From: Symbiodinium natans
Taxonomy: Eukaryota; Sar; Dinophyceae; Suessiales; Symbiodiniaceae
Assembly (NCBI GenBank): GCA_905221605.1
Contig: CAJNDS010002111.1
Location: forward strand, 436,565 to 500,564
Length of the DNA: 64,000 bases
Direction of reading: 5' to 3'
Position numbers and translations under genes: made by a program. Under the pieces are notes generated by a model. The model was not told the DNA's origin. It made no database searches and saw nothing but the letters and a program-made list of their open reading frames with translations. Positions 51,640-62,536 of this stretch are shown here, in pieces (position 1 is the stretch's first letter; the number at the start of each line of letters is the position of its first letter).

Positions 51640-51775
51640 GTTTAGGGTTTGGGTTTAGGGTTTGGGGTTTAGGGTTTGGGGTTTGGGGTTTAGGGTTTGG
51701 GGTTTAGGGTTTAGGGTTTAGGGTTTGGGGTTTGGGGTTTAGGGTTTGGGGTTTAGGGTTTGGGGTTTAGGGTTC
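51640..51775. repeat. TTTAGGG/TTTGGGG tract after an exon
   Basis: About 19 G-strand units beginning at the likely donor. Confidence 0.9.
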
Positions 51776-54049
51776 GAGGTCTGTTGTCTAAGAGAGCTGA
51801 GGGCTGAACAGGTTTAAGCTTTAGGGCTCATCCATACCCGAAGATTCCGTGTTTGATGTTGCATTGCAAATATCTGGTAGAACACTAATACAGGAGTTTG
51901 AACTATGGAAGCTCATTGTTTGTTGAGATCGTGATGTTGTTCCGCTCCGGGTTAGTGGTTTTTGTGGTCTATAGCGCCGACGTTGAGGAGGATGTTAAGG
52001 CTTTTGGCTTTAGGGTCCCTAAGCCCTAAACCCTAAACCCTAAACCCTAAACCCTAAACCCTAAACCCTAAACCCTAAACCCAAAAGATTTTGGATGTAA
52101 GGCTGAGGGTTCAGAAGCTACAAGGCTTCGAGGCTTCGAGTTCACATTGATGCAAGAGGCTGGCAAGAGCCTGGCAAGAGGCTGGCCTTGTGTAATGTAG
52201 GAGGCCCCCTTGGTAAGTAGAAAAGCGTTTTTGGGGTTTTGGTATCGTTTTTCAGGGCTCATAAGGGAATACCAGTAGCAATTCTTCCAAACCCACTTAA
52301 TAGGCTTGCAGCCTGGTCGCCAGGCATTTCAAACCCCAAACCCCAAACCCCAAACCCTAAGCCCTAAACCCCTGAGCAGTCCACCTTGAAATGCCCCAAA
52401 CCGCAAACCCCAAACCCCAAACCCTAAACCCCTGAGCAGTACACCTCGGATATTGAGGTTCAGGGCCTACGGGAGGTTCCAAGTTCACAGGCTGCAAGGC
52501 TTACATGATCCCCTCGTAACCCCGATACAGTTCTCACATACACTACCCAGAATAACGGTTCTACCGAGACAGGCCCCGAGCCCTAGACACTAGACCCCAC
52601 GAATGCTCGCGCTCGCGCGTCTTACGACAATCTGCAGGTCCAGGATGTCATGTCGTACAGTCCCAGCAGCGCAGTACAACGGTCTTTGAGCAGCTCGTCG
52701 ATTTCCCCGAACTGCCGAAGTGTCCAAAAACCGGGGTCTAGAGGGCCCGAAGGTAAGCCTTGCTAGTGTTTCCAGGTTTAGGGCCGAGGGAGCTTGGAAC
52801 CTAAAACCCCCACCGGACCAGGATGGAGGGCCCCAAAGAAGGCGATGCCTTGCAGTGGCTGTCGGAGCAGGCTGCTCGTGTTTTTGCGGTCGGGTTCACC
52901 TTGAGCTGGCCTGGATACCACTGAAAGCCCCAAAAAATCCAAAACCCTGGGCCCTGCAGCCCTTAAAAATCTCGAACCTTGAAGCATGAGATTTGGAGAG
53001 GACGGTGCCTCGCGACTGTCGCATGGTCACAGGGGCCGGTCTTGACCCAGGATTCCCTGGTACGCAGGACCCATAATCCAAAAGCCCCTGTAAGCCCGTA
53101 AACCTTTCAAACTGCCTTCAAGTCTAAAGCCCAAATCAAAGGCGCCACACCCCACACCTGCTTTCAAACCATTTGAGACCCTAAACCCTAAACATCCCTA
53201 AACCCTAAACCCTAAACCCGAAACCCTAAACCCTAAGCCTTGAATCCATCAGTCCACAGAAGCCTGAACTCCACATCCCAATCAGTGGCAGGCTCTGGCT
53301 ACCAACGGTGGCCTGCCCTGTCTCGAGTCGCCCATGCAGTGCGCGAGCGCAAAAGAAGCCGAGGGTTGGAGCAGGCCTCCCACCCCAACCCTATGAGGGC
53401 CTTTCGGCTGAGGGATACTTGGGGGCCTGTTCGGGACCCTTGTATCCGATTATAACCTTGTATGTGCGTAGTGCATGTTTGTATAGGGCCCTCGCGCGCG
53501 CGAGAGCGGTGCCCGAGTCTTCGCCCCCCATCTGCGCCCCTCGCCCCCCCTCACCCCCACCCCTCACCCAAGGGAACCAAAACTTGGAAGATTCTGGGTC
53601 CCCCGTCACCTCTGCCCAATTATCACGGCGCCTTCCACTTTTCAAGGTACATCCTTTACCCCAGGAGGTCGAAGGTTCGGGGCTTGGCGCCCTGTTAGAT
53701 CGAGGGTTACGGGCTGTGGGCTTTGGGACCAAGGCCCCAAGTTCTGAGCAATCGTTTCATGTCCCTCAACCCTCAACTCTGCTCCACCCGAGACTTCCCT
53801 CAACCTTCTAACTGGCCTTCAAAATCCTGCTTCCTCCCACCTGAACCCCCCCCAAACCCCAAACCCTCAACCTCACCCCCTCAACCCTCAACCCATTTGG
53901 GCTCAAGGCTTTCCACGCCGTGGATCGCCCCGTAATGAAGACCTGAGGAGGGGCCCTGTGAGCCTCACAGCATCGCAGGCGCCAAGATCCGAGAGGGTTC
54001 CAGGCCGGGCTTTCCTGGAGTAAGTTCTTTCAGCAGCAGCAACACCAGC
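51776..54049. other. Repeat-rich DNA without a firm exon
   Basis: Contains CCCTAAA tracts at 52020-52083 and 53165-53245, and a duplicated block at 52330-52440 (CCTGAGCAGT occurs twice, 60 bp apart). Weak frames occur at 52740-52990 and 53300-53800. I see no clear exon borders. Confidence 0.35.
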
Positions 54050-54165
54050 AGCAGAGAAGAAGGAGAATGAGAAGGAGAAGGAGAAGGAGAAGGAGAAGGG
54101 GAAGGGGAAGGGGAAGGGGAAGGGGAAGGGGAAGGAGAAGGAGAAGGAGAAGAAGGAACAATAAG
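54050..54165. repeat. Purine tract (GGAGAA)n and (GGGGAA)n
   Basis: About 110 bp of pure purine on the plus strand with mirror symmetry, GGAGAA units on both sides of GGGGAA units. Confidence 0.9.
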
Positions 54166-54593
54166 AAGAAGTAAGAGGGTAAGGTGTGCAAGCGGTACAT
54201 GATCACGAGGACTCCTGTACATGATCACGAGGACTTCCTTTTCAACAAGAGCAAATCTTCGAGTTTGAGGTGGGGGTGGGTGGAGATGGGAGGCACCGTA
54301 GGAGCCTGGATGAGCAGCGAGACCCTCGTGCCATTCCATCGTGCCATTCCATGGTGAAAGTTATCCAAACTGACTCTTGCCAAACCCAAGCGGTTGAGTT
54401 TGGTGGGGAATTTGACCCAACAGTCCTTACGTGGGAAACTATGTTAGGGATCGTATGGGCACAACGCAGATGTATCGGACAAGTTTCTTTCCACATCTTC
54501 TTCGCAATTAGCAGAACAGGAAGACCCGAAAAGCATCTAAAACCCCAAGACCCTAAATCCTAAGCCACATCGCAAGTGTTTGCCTCAACCCAT

Positions 54594-54698
54594 GCCCTAA
54601 ACCCTAAACCCTAAACCCTAAACCCTAAACCCTAAACCCTAAACCCTAAACCCTAAACCCTAAACCCTAAACCCTAAACCCTAAACCCTAAACCCTAA
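54594..54698. repeat. Near-perfect CCCTAAA array
   Basis: Fifteen consecutive units. Confidence 0.95.
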
Positions 54699-54717
54699 GA
54701 CCCCGAAAGGCCCTGAG

Positions 54718-54785
54718 CTGTCGAGGCCATGGGGTTCAAGTCCCTGCGGGGCTTCGTCGGGCTCCTGCGGCCCGGACTTGACCTT
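54718..54785 (+). CDS. Putative exon
   Basis: GGCCCTGAG precedes, 20 bp after the CCCTAAA array. Reads MGFKSLRGFVGLLRPGLD after VEA. A G-strand tract follows at 54900-54945. The donor is unclear. Confidence 0.4.
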
Positions 54786-55847
54786 GCTTCAAAGGGGTGG
54801 CCTAAGGTTTCAAGGGTTTAAGGTTCCAAGCATTCCAAGGGTTCTAAGGTTCCAAGCGTTCCACGGGTTCCAAGGGTTCCAAGGGTTCCAAAGAGTTCCA
54901 AGGGTTTAGGGTTGAGGGTGTAGGGTTTAGGGTTTAGGGCGTGGGCCCAAAACGGTTCAAAGCTTAAAGTCTCAGGAACTGACGGAACGTCACTGCCCCT
55001 TAAACTTCCAGAGAATTAGTGGGTACGCCCGCGCGTACACACACTCTCAAGATCGTGAAGCCCCAGCCAGACATTCTGGCGTATTGGAGAGGGTTGGGGA
55101 TTCTGGACTCCGGGTTTAGCGTTAGGGGGTTTGGTAAGGATTATGGTTCATGGGGTTCAGGCCTTAGGTTTGGAGAGAAATGTCTCAACCGGTCTGGACT
55201 CGAGATCCTGGCCTGCCCTGTCAGATGGCGAGGCTCGTCAACTCTTTCGAACGACATGCGCAACCGGGGAACTGTTGAGATCCCCGCGGGATCTCCGGAT
55301 GAGTCATCTTAAAGTATCTGGGTTTCATGGACGCTACGACACGCCAGAGGCTGCACAAGAAGCAGTCATGGGCTGCAGGTCCAGGTCTGAGAGGCACCAC
55401 GTTTGCGTGTATCAAGCGACATGAAGGAATGCTTTTTGGTTTTACGCAAATGTGGCCCAAGCCGCCCCTAAACCCTAAAGCACCTTAAACCTTGCTGAAG
55501 TCTTAACCGGCCCGAAAGCCTAAACCTCACTAAAACCTCTAGCCCCAAGCCCCTCTCTCCAAAACCCAAACCCTGAACCCCAAACCCTGGACCCCGTACA
55601 AACCAAACAATCCGAGTACCCCTAAACCCTGAATCCCCAGGCCCCATGATCCCCTAAACCTCCCAAGCCTCAAACCCTAAACTTTTCCAACCCCAACCCT
55701 CAAAACCCTAAACCCCAAAGCCCTAAAAAACCCGATTCTCCAACCCCGGCAAGGGCTTTGACCCTAAACCCTAACCCCTAAACCCCAAACCCTAAACCCT
55801 AAACCCCAAACCCGAAACCCCCGGGTCCCACACGGTGCGTCTCTAAG
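54786..55847. other. Intron-like DNA with G-strand start and C-strand end
   Basis: GGGTTCCAAGGG units (54810-54905), TTTAGGG (54905-54945), unassigned middle, then C-strand words from 55465 to 55820. No exon called. Confidence 0.45.
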
Positions 55848-55892
55848 GACTCTTGTGGAGGGCGCCTTCCTCAAGCTGGCCCGGCTTGCAGG
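55848..55892 (+). CDS. Short putative exon with GTTTAGGG donor
   Basis: After CGTCTCTAAG it reads TLVEGAFLKLARLAG and ends at GTTTAGGG. C-strand before, TTTAGGG after (55893-55975). Confidence 0.45.
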
Positions 55893-56209
55893 GTTTAGGG
55901 TTTAGGGTTTCGGGTTTAGGGTTTAAATTAGGGTTCAGGGTTTAGGGTTTAGGGTTTAGGGCTTAGGGTTTAGGGTGCCAGGTTTTTGGAGTTCATTTTG
56001 AACCTAGCTGGTTCGCTTGATGAAAGAAAAAGAGGCTGGACAGGTGTTGTTGCAGGGTTTCAGGCCTAGTTCTCGCGGTTCAAACCGGGCCCGAAGACCG
56101 AAAAAACTAAACCCCCAGAACGCTAAGGGTTTAAGGTTTAAGGTTTAGGGTTGAGAAGACCAAAACCCCACTGCTCCCTTCAACCCCTCTTGAGTCTGTC
56201 CCTCCGCAG

Positions 56210-56272
56210 GAGCCGCTGAGCTTGCCGCTGGCGTCCGAGCGGCAGGAGAAGAAGGAAGTCAAGGAGCTTGGA
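56210..56272 (+). CDS. Putative exon
   Basis: Acceptor CCCTCCGCAG, donor GTATGATT, 21 codons, phase 0. Reads EPLSLPLASERQEKKEVKEL. Splice sites are strong. Confidence 0.55.
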
Positions 56273-56558
56273 GTATGATTAAGGGTTTCAGGTTTTGGGT
56301 TCAGGGCTTAATGTCTAGGTTTCAGGTTTTGGCTTCGGGGTTTAGGGTATAGGGCGTGGGAAGTAACGAATCGGAGGCTAGGAAGCAGCGACACAAGACG
56401 GATGGAGAGAGAGACTCCAGCTGCTAGACCCATCGAAAATGTAGGGTTTTTATCTGAACCGCGCACCAATCAATTGTTTATTAGGTATATCCCGGCCTCG
56501 GGGGCTTAAGGCTTCAACAGCTTCGGGTCTAGGTTTAGGCCCCAGCGAACCTGCGCAG

Positions 56559-56630
56559 GAGCCCACGGACACGGACTACCACATCGACCTGCCGGACAAC
56601 AGCTTTGTGGATGCCGGGCGGCTTCAACTT
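56559..56630 (+). CDS. Putative exon
   Basis: Acceptor ACCTGCGCAG. Reads EPTDTDYHIDLPDNSFVDAG, acidic and ordered-looking. A donor may lie at GTGGATG inside or further on. Starts in phase 0, matching the end of the previous exon. Confidence 0.5.
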
Positions 56631-56649
56631 AGACTCAAATCATTCAGGG

Positions 56650-56735
56650 TTCAGGATTTCGGGTTTAGGGTTTAGGTTTTAGGGTTGAGGGTTTAGGGTT
56701 CAGTGTTCAGGGTTCAGGGTTCGGGTATTTTTGAA
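56650..56735. repeat. TTTAGGG/TTCAGGG tract after an exon
   Basis: About 11 G-strand units. Confidence 0.8.
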
Positions 56736-57178
56736 GCATGGTCAGAAAGGCAGGCGGGTTTTGGGTTTTCTGAGAAATGATTTAGATGCTGATGTTGAGG
56801 CTTCTCATATTGTCTTGATCCCCAAGTTATGGCGATATCCAGATGTCCCAACAGGGGCTCAAAGTAGCTGAGCCCCCCCCATATCTTATTCCCGCTCTGA
56901 GGGTTAGGGATGCGCAGACTGAGCCCTAGTCGGCTTAACCAGGCAGCTTCAGGAAGCAACTGAGTCATAGTGGGAGACACTTTTCATCCCTGCAGCCACA
57001 CGGAAAGTGATACAATGTCCCTGGAGACCACCTTTTCAGGTGCTTTCGCTGGGGATTCAGATGTTTCAGCGGTGCGTAAGATCAGCCTTGGCCGAAGACC
57101 CTGTCTTCTGAAGTTGCAGACTCATGAGAGGGTTCAGGGTGTGGGTTCGCCTGTGCTTCTTCTTCCCCGGGCCTGCAG

Positions 57179-57294
57179 CGTGGCCCGAGGTCGATGTCGA
57201 AAAGCAGCTTGCTCCCTTCGTAGACAAGCGCTATGATGCGCACCTGGGCTCACGCTTTGTAGGGTTCCGTCGTCATCTGCTGTCGTTTCTTTGA
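57179..57294 (+). CDS. Putative terminal exon
   Basis: Acceptor GGGCCTGCAG. Reads WPEVDVEKQLAPFVDKRYDA then HLGSRFVGFRRHLLSFL and TGA at 57292. A donor GTAGGGTT at 57259 could remove the end. It may complete the gene of 56210-56630. Confidence 0.5.
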
Positions 57295-57831
57295 CCTGTG
57301 TTTTTGTTGAGTTCCCTCAGGCTGCGCGAACCTGGAACGGGTTTTTATCATGGTTATTGAGCTTGTTGCTATCAATATTTCGACCTGATGATAATTATGA
57401 CGATGATGGTCGTACATGTTGTGATTATGATTCTCACGATGATGACTCCCCAAAGTTTAGAGGGTGTAGGCAAACCTTCACAGCCTCAGCCACAAGCCAA
57501 AAGCATCGCATACATGGGAGACCTGAGACCAGGTGTTCCCAAAACCCCTCAGCCCTAAACCCAAAACCCTGAATTCTAAAAGCACAACATCCGCCAAACC
57601 CGAAGCCTTCCTGAAAACCCTTCTCATAAACCCTAAACCCTATAAACCCTGGGCCCCCATCCTCTCAATGCTCAAAATCCCCTCAACTCCGTCAACCCCC
57701 CAGATTTTTCAACCCAAGTTTAGGGTTAAGGGTTTGGGGTTTGGGGTTTAGGGTTTAGGGTTTAGGGTTAAGAGTTTGGGGTTTAGGGTTCCGAGTTTAG
57801 GGTCTCTTGTCTGGCCGGTGCACGCTCAAAG
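57295..57831. other. No gene; repeats
   Basis: ATGATG-rich stretch near 57380-57450, C-strand words at 57540-57660, and G-strand TTTAGGG at 57715-57805. Confidence 0.45.
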
Positions 57832-57926
57832 GAACGTGGCGCAGCTGCGGAAGGCAACCGCCACCACGGACGCCAAGGCCCCCCGGGGTGGGGAAGCTGC
57901 TGCCCGAGCCCCGAAGGCCCTTGCTC
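57832..57926 (+). CDS. Putative exon of a Lys/Ala-rich coiled-coil gene
   Basis: After CGCTCAAAG it reads VAQLRKATATTDAKAPRGGE then AAARAPKALAQDE. The bias to Ala, Lys and Glu matches exons up to 62.5 kb. Confidence 0.45.
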
Positions 57927-57964
57927 AAGATGAACCCATACCCCCCTTAACCCCCAAACACCTA

Positions 57965-58065
57965 ACTCCCTAACTCCCTAACTCCTTAAGTCCCTAAGTC
58001 CCTAAGTCCCTAACCCCCTAACTCCCTAACTCCCTAACTCCCTCACTCCCTAACTCCTTAAACCC
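57965..58065. repeat. CTCCCTAA octamer array
   Basis: About twelve units of CTCCCTAA and GTCCCTAA, a second occurrence of the octamer type seen at 43.45 kb. Confidence 0.85.
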
Positions 58066-58328
58066 AAGCCAAACCACAATGCCGAACCCCAAGACTTTCA
58101 AAAAAAAAAGGGTGCAGGTCAACAAGGCCCACAATGTGTTGTCAAGCCCCCAAGCCACAGACCCGCAGAAACAAGGCCCGAACCTTTTTAGGGGGTTTAG
58201 GGGCCCGTGAGACCCTACGCCATGATGCAGCAGGTCATATAGGGTCCTTAAGGGTTTTGGCGGGAATTATAGGATATGGGGGCCATTTAGGGAATACCAT
58301 TCGTAGTTACACCGACCTTGAGATTCAG

Positions 58329-58440
58329 CGCCCCAAAGCTTCCTCTGAAATTCCGTCGGAGGCAGCGGCGGCCGCAGAGGAGGCGCGCAGTAGCTTCAGA
58401 GATGTACAAACAGAAGTCGAAAGCATTACTAGTAGCATTT
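58329..58440 (+). CDS. Putative coiled-coil exon
   Basis: After GAGATTCAG it reads RPKASS then EIPSEAAAAAEEARSSFRDV and QTEVESITSSIS. Alanine/glutamate-rich helix. Confidence 0.5.
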
Positions 58441-58673
58441 CTTGGGGTCCTTTTTTAATTCTACTACCATGGCCCACCCCAAAACCCTATTCTAACCCTA
58501 ACCTACATAAGGTTTCGAGGGGTTGTGTGCATGCCAGCTAGTTTGGGTGGTTAGGGAGAGTTTTACGAGGCTTTCTTCCAGCAGCTGACAGCAAGAATGG
58601 CTTCTTCCAGGGTTTAGGGTTTAGGGTTTGGGGTTTGGGGTTTAGGGTTTAGGGGTTAGTCCTGTGTGCCAAG

Positions 58674-58738
58674 GCAAAGCAGGCCTCCAAGCGAGTGGAG
58701 GAGCTCGTGAAGCAGAACGAGGCCGACCAGTGCAACCG
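58674..58738 (+). CDS. Coiled-coil exon
   Basis: After GTGTGCCAAG it reads AKQASKRVEELVKQNEADQC and ends at GTTGCACC. TTTAGGG units precede (58609-58655), an exception to the strand rule. Confidence 0.5.
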
Positions 58739-58779
58739 GTTGCACCTGCCAGGGTTCGCTACATCCCAAATCTTGAAAA

Positions 58780-58870
58780 CTTCCCTTTTCCCCCCAGAAA
58801 ACCTGGAAAAAAAGCAAAGGAAAGACTTCCCTTTCCCCCAGAAAACCTGGGAAAAAAGCAAAGGAAAGAA
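58780..58870. repeat. Tandem duplication of about 45 bp
   Basis: TTCCCTTTTCCCCCCAGAAA and its continuation AACCTGGAAAAAAAGC occur twice (58780-58825, 58826-58870). Confidence 0.85.
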
Positions 58871-58956
58871 AGAAGCATGCTGCTTTTTCGGGTTTCTCGG
58901 TTTTCGGTCTGGGTAGCTGCGATTTAACATTTTACCGGCGTCTTCGATGTGTCCAG

Positions 58957-59011
58957 GCTCTCCTGGCCGAGGCCAAGGACTTCAGCAAGGAAGCAGAGCT
59001 GTCTGCCACTG
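58957..59011 (+). CDS. Coiled-coil exon
   Basis: Acceptor ATGTGTCCAG. Reads ALLAEAKDFSKEAELSATG and ends before GATGTCG (possible GA donor). Similar in style to the exon at 60852. Confidence 0.5.
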
Positions 59012-60274
59012 GATGTCGATTGGGGGGTGAGGAATAATTACCAATAATGTTCCTCTATGGTCCCTCTATAAGCAAGCCCCAAAGCCCTATTCTAATTATT
59101 AAGGCTCCTACTGTAGATTGGGGTCGCCTCAACGATGACGCTTCGGGTAAGTCCATGGCGCCGGGTATGCGAGGCATGAACAAGCGAGTTACGAAGAATG
59201 GAAACGAGTACCTAGAATGGATTCTGAAATCGTCCATCAGAGTTCAAGAGGCGGCTGTAGGGAAAAGGGGCCTTAGGATTTTGGGATCTTCGAGGTTTTA
59301 GGGCTGCAGGAGAGCCCGCCTAGTACTAGCCTGGGGACCGGCTGGGAAGCGCTTAGGGTGCTGTCAGCTTTTGCTTGATGTCAAACTTTTTGTGGGTGTG
59401 CTTATTCTCGCCTCTCCGTCCTGAATTTGGCACATGTTGAATCACCTCACAAGTCTGAACAATTTTCCGCGAGCCGGCAGGCTGGCAGTCAATGCAGACA
59501 AACAAATTGCTTCTGAGTTTCTGCTTCGTGTGGGTGTGCACTCGCTGTCCTCCGTCAAGAACTTGGCATATGTGAGTCAGATCACAAGTCTGAAGCCATT
59601 TGCCATGAGCCGGCAGGCTGGCAATCTCACAGCAGGCAGAGTAGTGCCCCTGGCAGTGAGTCATGGATGTTGTTTTTGTTGTTGTTGGAGCACGAAGCTC
59701 CGCAAAAATTGTGTGAGTCACATTGATGCGTCCCATTCACGGCAACCTTTAGTAAAAGGCGAAAGATTGGGCTCGCGTTTCAGGGTACTTTTGGCTCTGG
59801 TCGGTGATGAGGGGGTCCGGGAGCAGGGGATAACGCGCAGAAACTCGACGGCGTAACCGCAACATGTCCCATCTCCGAGGCACCTGCAACATACCTGCGA
59901 ACCCCCCCGTCCCGCTGACGCCTTGAAACACAGGTGTTTAAGAGCCCCTAGATGGTGCCTAGTCAAGTGGTACCCTCGGATCCTGACATGCTGTTAAAAA
60001 GGCACGCCCTTTCTGCTTTTAGGTTACCGGGCACCGTTGTATTCTGAAGGGTTATGATCCTAAACCCTTGACCTCGAAGGGGGAGGTGATGAACCCCCTA
60101 AGCCCCTATTCGCACTTCGAAGTTCCCAAGGCGTCTTCAACACAGGGCTCACGGCTTCGGGTTTAGGGTCGCATCCTCCAGAGCCCTAAACCGTAAACCT
60201 TAAGCCCTAAGCACGAAGCCCTAAGCCCTAAACCCTAAACCCCAAACCCCAATCCTAAACTTGGTAAAGCAAAG
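59012..60274. other. Intron-like DNA, no firm exon
   Basis: Contains the direct repeat at 59393-59640 and a C-strand block at 60195-60260. Confidence 0.4.
59393..59640. repeat. Direct repeat, about 130-bp unit, two copies
   Basis: GTGGGTGTGC, TCACAAGTCTGAA and GAGCCGGCAGGCTGGCA occur in the same order in both copies (from about 59393 and 59527). Confidence 0.7.
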
Positions 60275-60350
60275 GCCAAGGATGCTGAGTCCAGCAGTAA
60301 GAAGATGGAGCAGCAGCCGGCGCCCCAGCACAGGGCAGCTGTCTTTCAGG
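60275..60350 (+). CDS. Putative exon of the coiled-coil gene
   Basis: C-strand block and GTAAAGCAAAG precede. Reads AKDAESSSKKMEQQPAPQHR then AAVFQ before GTGTTTAT. Confidence 0.5.
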
Positions 60351-60851
60351 GTGTTTATATATACATATATGTTTCTTTTGACATTTTCATTTTGGGGGGG
60401 TTCAGGGTCTAGGGTTTAGGGCTTAGGGTCTAGGGATTATGGTTTAGGGTTTCGGGGTTTTGTGCAGGGTTCAGGGCGTCAATGCCTATAATTAGCTCCC
60501 GCATTGGAGGCCCCGGGGCGCTCTAGGGATTCGAGCCGTGGTGGTCTAAGCGCTTCAAGCCAGGGACAGGTTTTGGGCTTAGGGTTTGGGGGTCAGGGTT
60601 TTGGGTTGGGGGTTCAGGGTGTGCAGTCTTGCGGGCTGCCTCCTTGGAGACAACCTGCGCTGACTTTAGCTATGGGGTGATTTTCAACTGCCAGGCCTTC
60701 GACAGTGAAGGCCCCTGGGCCTAGGATAGGGGTCAGGACGCGGAGCCCCCCCAAACCCCCCATTGAACCCTGAGCCCATGACTGAATCCCAAGCCCCAAC
60801 AAAACCGCTTAAGCACCTGCACCTGAACCTGGACCCTGAGCCCACACTCAG

Positions 60852-60910
60852 GTTTGCTGAGGCCAAGGAGTACGCCAAGGCGGCGGACGCCGGCGCCAAG
60901 GACTTCTCGG
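60852..60910 (+). CDS. Coiled-coil exon
   Basis: Acceptor CACACTCAG, donor GTTTCAGG. Reads FAEAKEYAKAADAGAKDFS. The phase with the next exon does not join simply; a GC donor inside the exon would fix it. Confidence 0.5.
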
Positions 60911-60979
60911 GTTTCAGGGTTCTAGAGTTCTTGGATTTTAATTTTAGGTTTCTAGGGCTCTCAAACCCTCAACCTCAAG

Positions 60980-61063
60980 TGCAAGGAGCTGGCGAAGAAG
61001 GCAGTGGACGAGCTGTTTGCCGGCAAGTATCGCGAGCTGGACGGCTGGCGCCGGGAGGCGCGC
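60980..61063 (+). CDS. Coiled-coil exon, joins in phase to the next two
   Basis: Acceptor AACCTCAAG, 28 codons, donor GTGTCAGG. Reads CKELAKKAVDELFAGKYREL then DGWRREAR. Clear amphipathic helix. Confidence 0.6.
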
Positions 61064-61193
61064 GTGTCAGGAGAACAAGTTTGTCAGCCGAAGCTTGTCA
61101 AAGCCCTCAATCCTGGCACTCCCACATGTCACCACCCAAAAACAAAGGCCATTAGGACGGTTGAGTCCCTGTTATCTAAAATCATAGGCCGCG

Positions 61194-61196
<3 letters not shown>

Positions 61197-61224
<28 letters not shown>

Positions 61225-61300
61225 ATATATATATATATATGTACATGTATATATATATATATGTGTATATAATGAATATACATATATATATATATGTATG
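61197..61300. repeat. TATC and TA microsatellite
   Basis: (TATC)n followed by (TA)n with GTACATGTATA interruptions. Confidence 0.9.
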
Positions 61301-61315
61301 AATATAAATATGAAT

Positions 61316-61915
61316 GACTATGAAGCACGCAAAACAAAAGCACACGCAGCTTACATGAAACTGCAAAATCTACGGAGAAGCAGCCTTTGCTGGAAGGCTA
61401 AAGCGCTTTTATTTCAGTCCTACATATTATCAGTACTGATCTAGATTCACCCACCCTAGAAGACAAACATCTAGGCTCCATAGATGGATGGTACTTCTAT
61501 TATTTAAGACGAGCAATGGGTATCAAAGCCTCTTACTACTCCCGTATCACAAGCCAGACAGTCTGGCGTAAAGCACACCGCCCCACACTGCCCTCGCAAG
61601 CACTACTTTCATACCAACAGAAAAGACTCACCCACGCATTGTTAAGCCCCAACAGTGACCCCCTACACCATGTCATCTTTAGCCCTGGCTACAAAGACAG
61701 GATCAAATTTACCAAATCCAGACATAGAGGACACCCCAGACCATATTTGTTCACCTTGGTATCCACCCAAGCAGTACACCTTCTCAAAACCTACCCTGAC
61801 CACTCCGCCCTCCCTAGATGGAATTTCCTAGGAGTAAAACAGCTAACCCACTCCGCCCCCCGCTTCCGCTTGCATCTGCAGTACAGTTGGTGGCACATGG
61901 CTGACGTAAAAAAAG
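61316..61915 (+). pseudogene. LINE-type reverse transcriptase C-terminal fragment
   Basis: One frame (to about 61440) reads AYMKLQNLRRSSLCWKAKAL and FQSYILSVLI. After frame changes the frame from 61516 reads MGIKASYYSRITSQTVWRKA, LLSYQQKRLTHALL and DPLHHVIFS. The order (K-x-x-L-F-x-S-x-I-x-x-x-L, R-R-x-x-G-I-x-x-S-Y-x-S-R-I, Q-x-x-x-L-x-H) is that of the region after the RT domain in non-LTR elements. It is frameshifted and cut off upstream. It runs directly into CCCTAAA repeats at 61917. Confidence 0.6.
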
Positions 61916-61916
61916 A

Positions 61917-61990
61917 CCTAAACCCTAAATCCTAAACCCTAAACCCTTAACCCTAAACTCTGAGCCCTCAGCCCTAAAACCTAACCCCCC
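61917..61990. repeat. CCCTAAA-type tract at the end of the LINE fragment
   Basis: About ten units, directly preceding the acceptor at 61995. Confidence 0.85.
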
Positions 61991-61995
61991 ATCAG

Positions 61996-62058
61996 CTGAA
62001 GCAGCGACACCAGGTTCTCACGGACCACTGGGCCGAGGGCCGACGTGCTGCCTTGCAG
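61996..62058 (+). CDS. Coiled-coil exon
   Basis: Acceptor CCCCATCAG, 21 codons, phase 0, GC donor GCAGCAATC. Reads LKQRHQVLTDHWAEGRRAAL. TTTAGGG words follow at 62080-62130. Confidence 0.55.
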
Positions 62059-62470
62059 GCAGCAATCTTGACTCCCCCGGGTTTAGGGTCTAGGGTTTAA
62101 GGTTTAAGGCTTAAGGGTTTAGGGTGTAGGGTAAATTCCCCCCCCCGTTGCGGTGCGACAGGCCTTTCTTGGATGCCGGCTCCCATGGCCCCAGTGTGAG
62201 GTCCATGCAAGGAAGGGTTGCCTAACCCCAAGCCACAAACTCTAGCGTCTACACCCATCCTCCTTCTTCCACTAAGGAGCGGGTTCGGAGCCCCCAAAAC
62301 CCCAGCCCAAACTCGTTGGCTTGTCCTAAACAACTCAACAAGGCCTACTGCAATCTCAAACCAGATTTCGACCTTCAACCTTGAACCCTAAATAAAATCC
62401 CACAACTTCAGCCCCCAGCCCTAAGGCTGTCGCTCCTGAACCCTAAACCGTACAATCTGAAGCCCCAAAG

Positions 62471-62536
62471 ACCCTGGCGGAGGCCGCGGAGCCCTTTGAG
62501 CAGGCCATGGGCCACGCCATGGAGCAGGCCCAGTAG
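62471..62536 (+). CDS. Terminal coiled-coil exon with stop
   Basis: Acceptor GCCCCAAAG, phase 0. Reads TLAEAAEPFEQAMGHAMEQA then Q and TAG. It closes the frame of the two exons before it. C-strand words precede (62435-62465). Confidence 0.6.
   Translation, partial: TLAEAAEPFEQAMGHAMEQAQ

Noticed and set aside
53893-53907. Relict spliced-leader match: CCATTTGGGCTCAAG against the dinoflagellate spliced-leader end CCATTTTGGCTCAAG (14 of 15)
   Set aside because: Close to expectation for this C-rich context, the 5' part of the leader is absent, and no mature gene follows directly.
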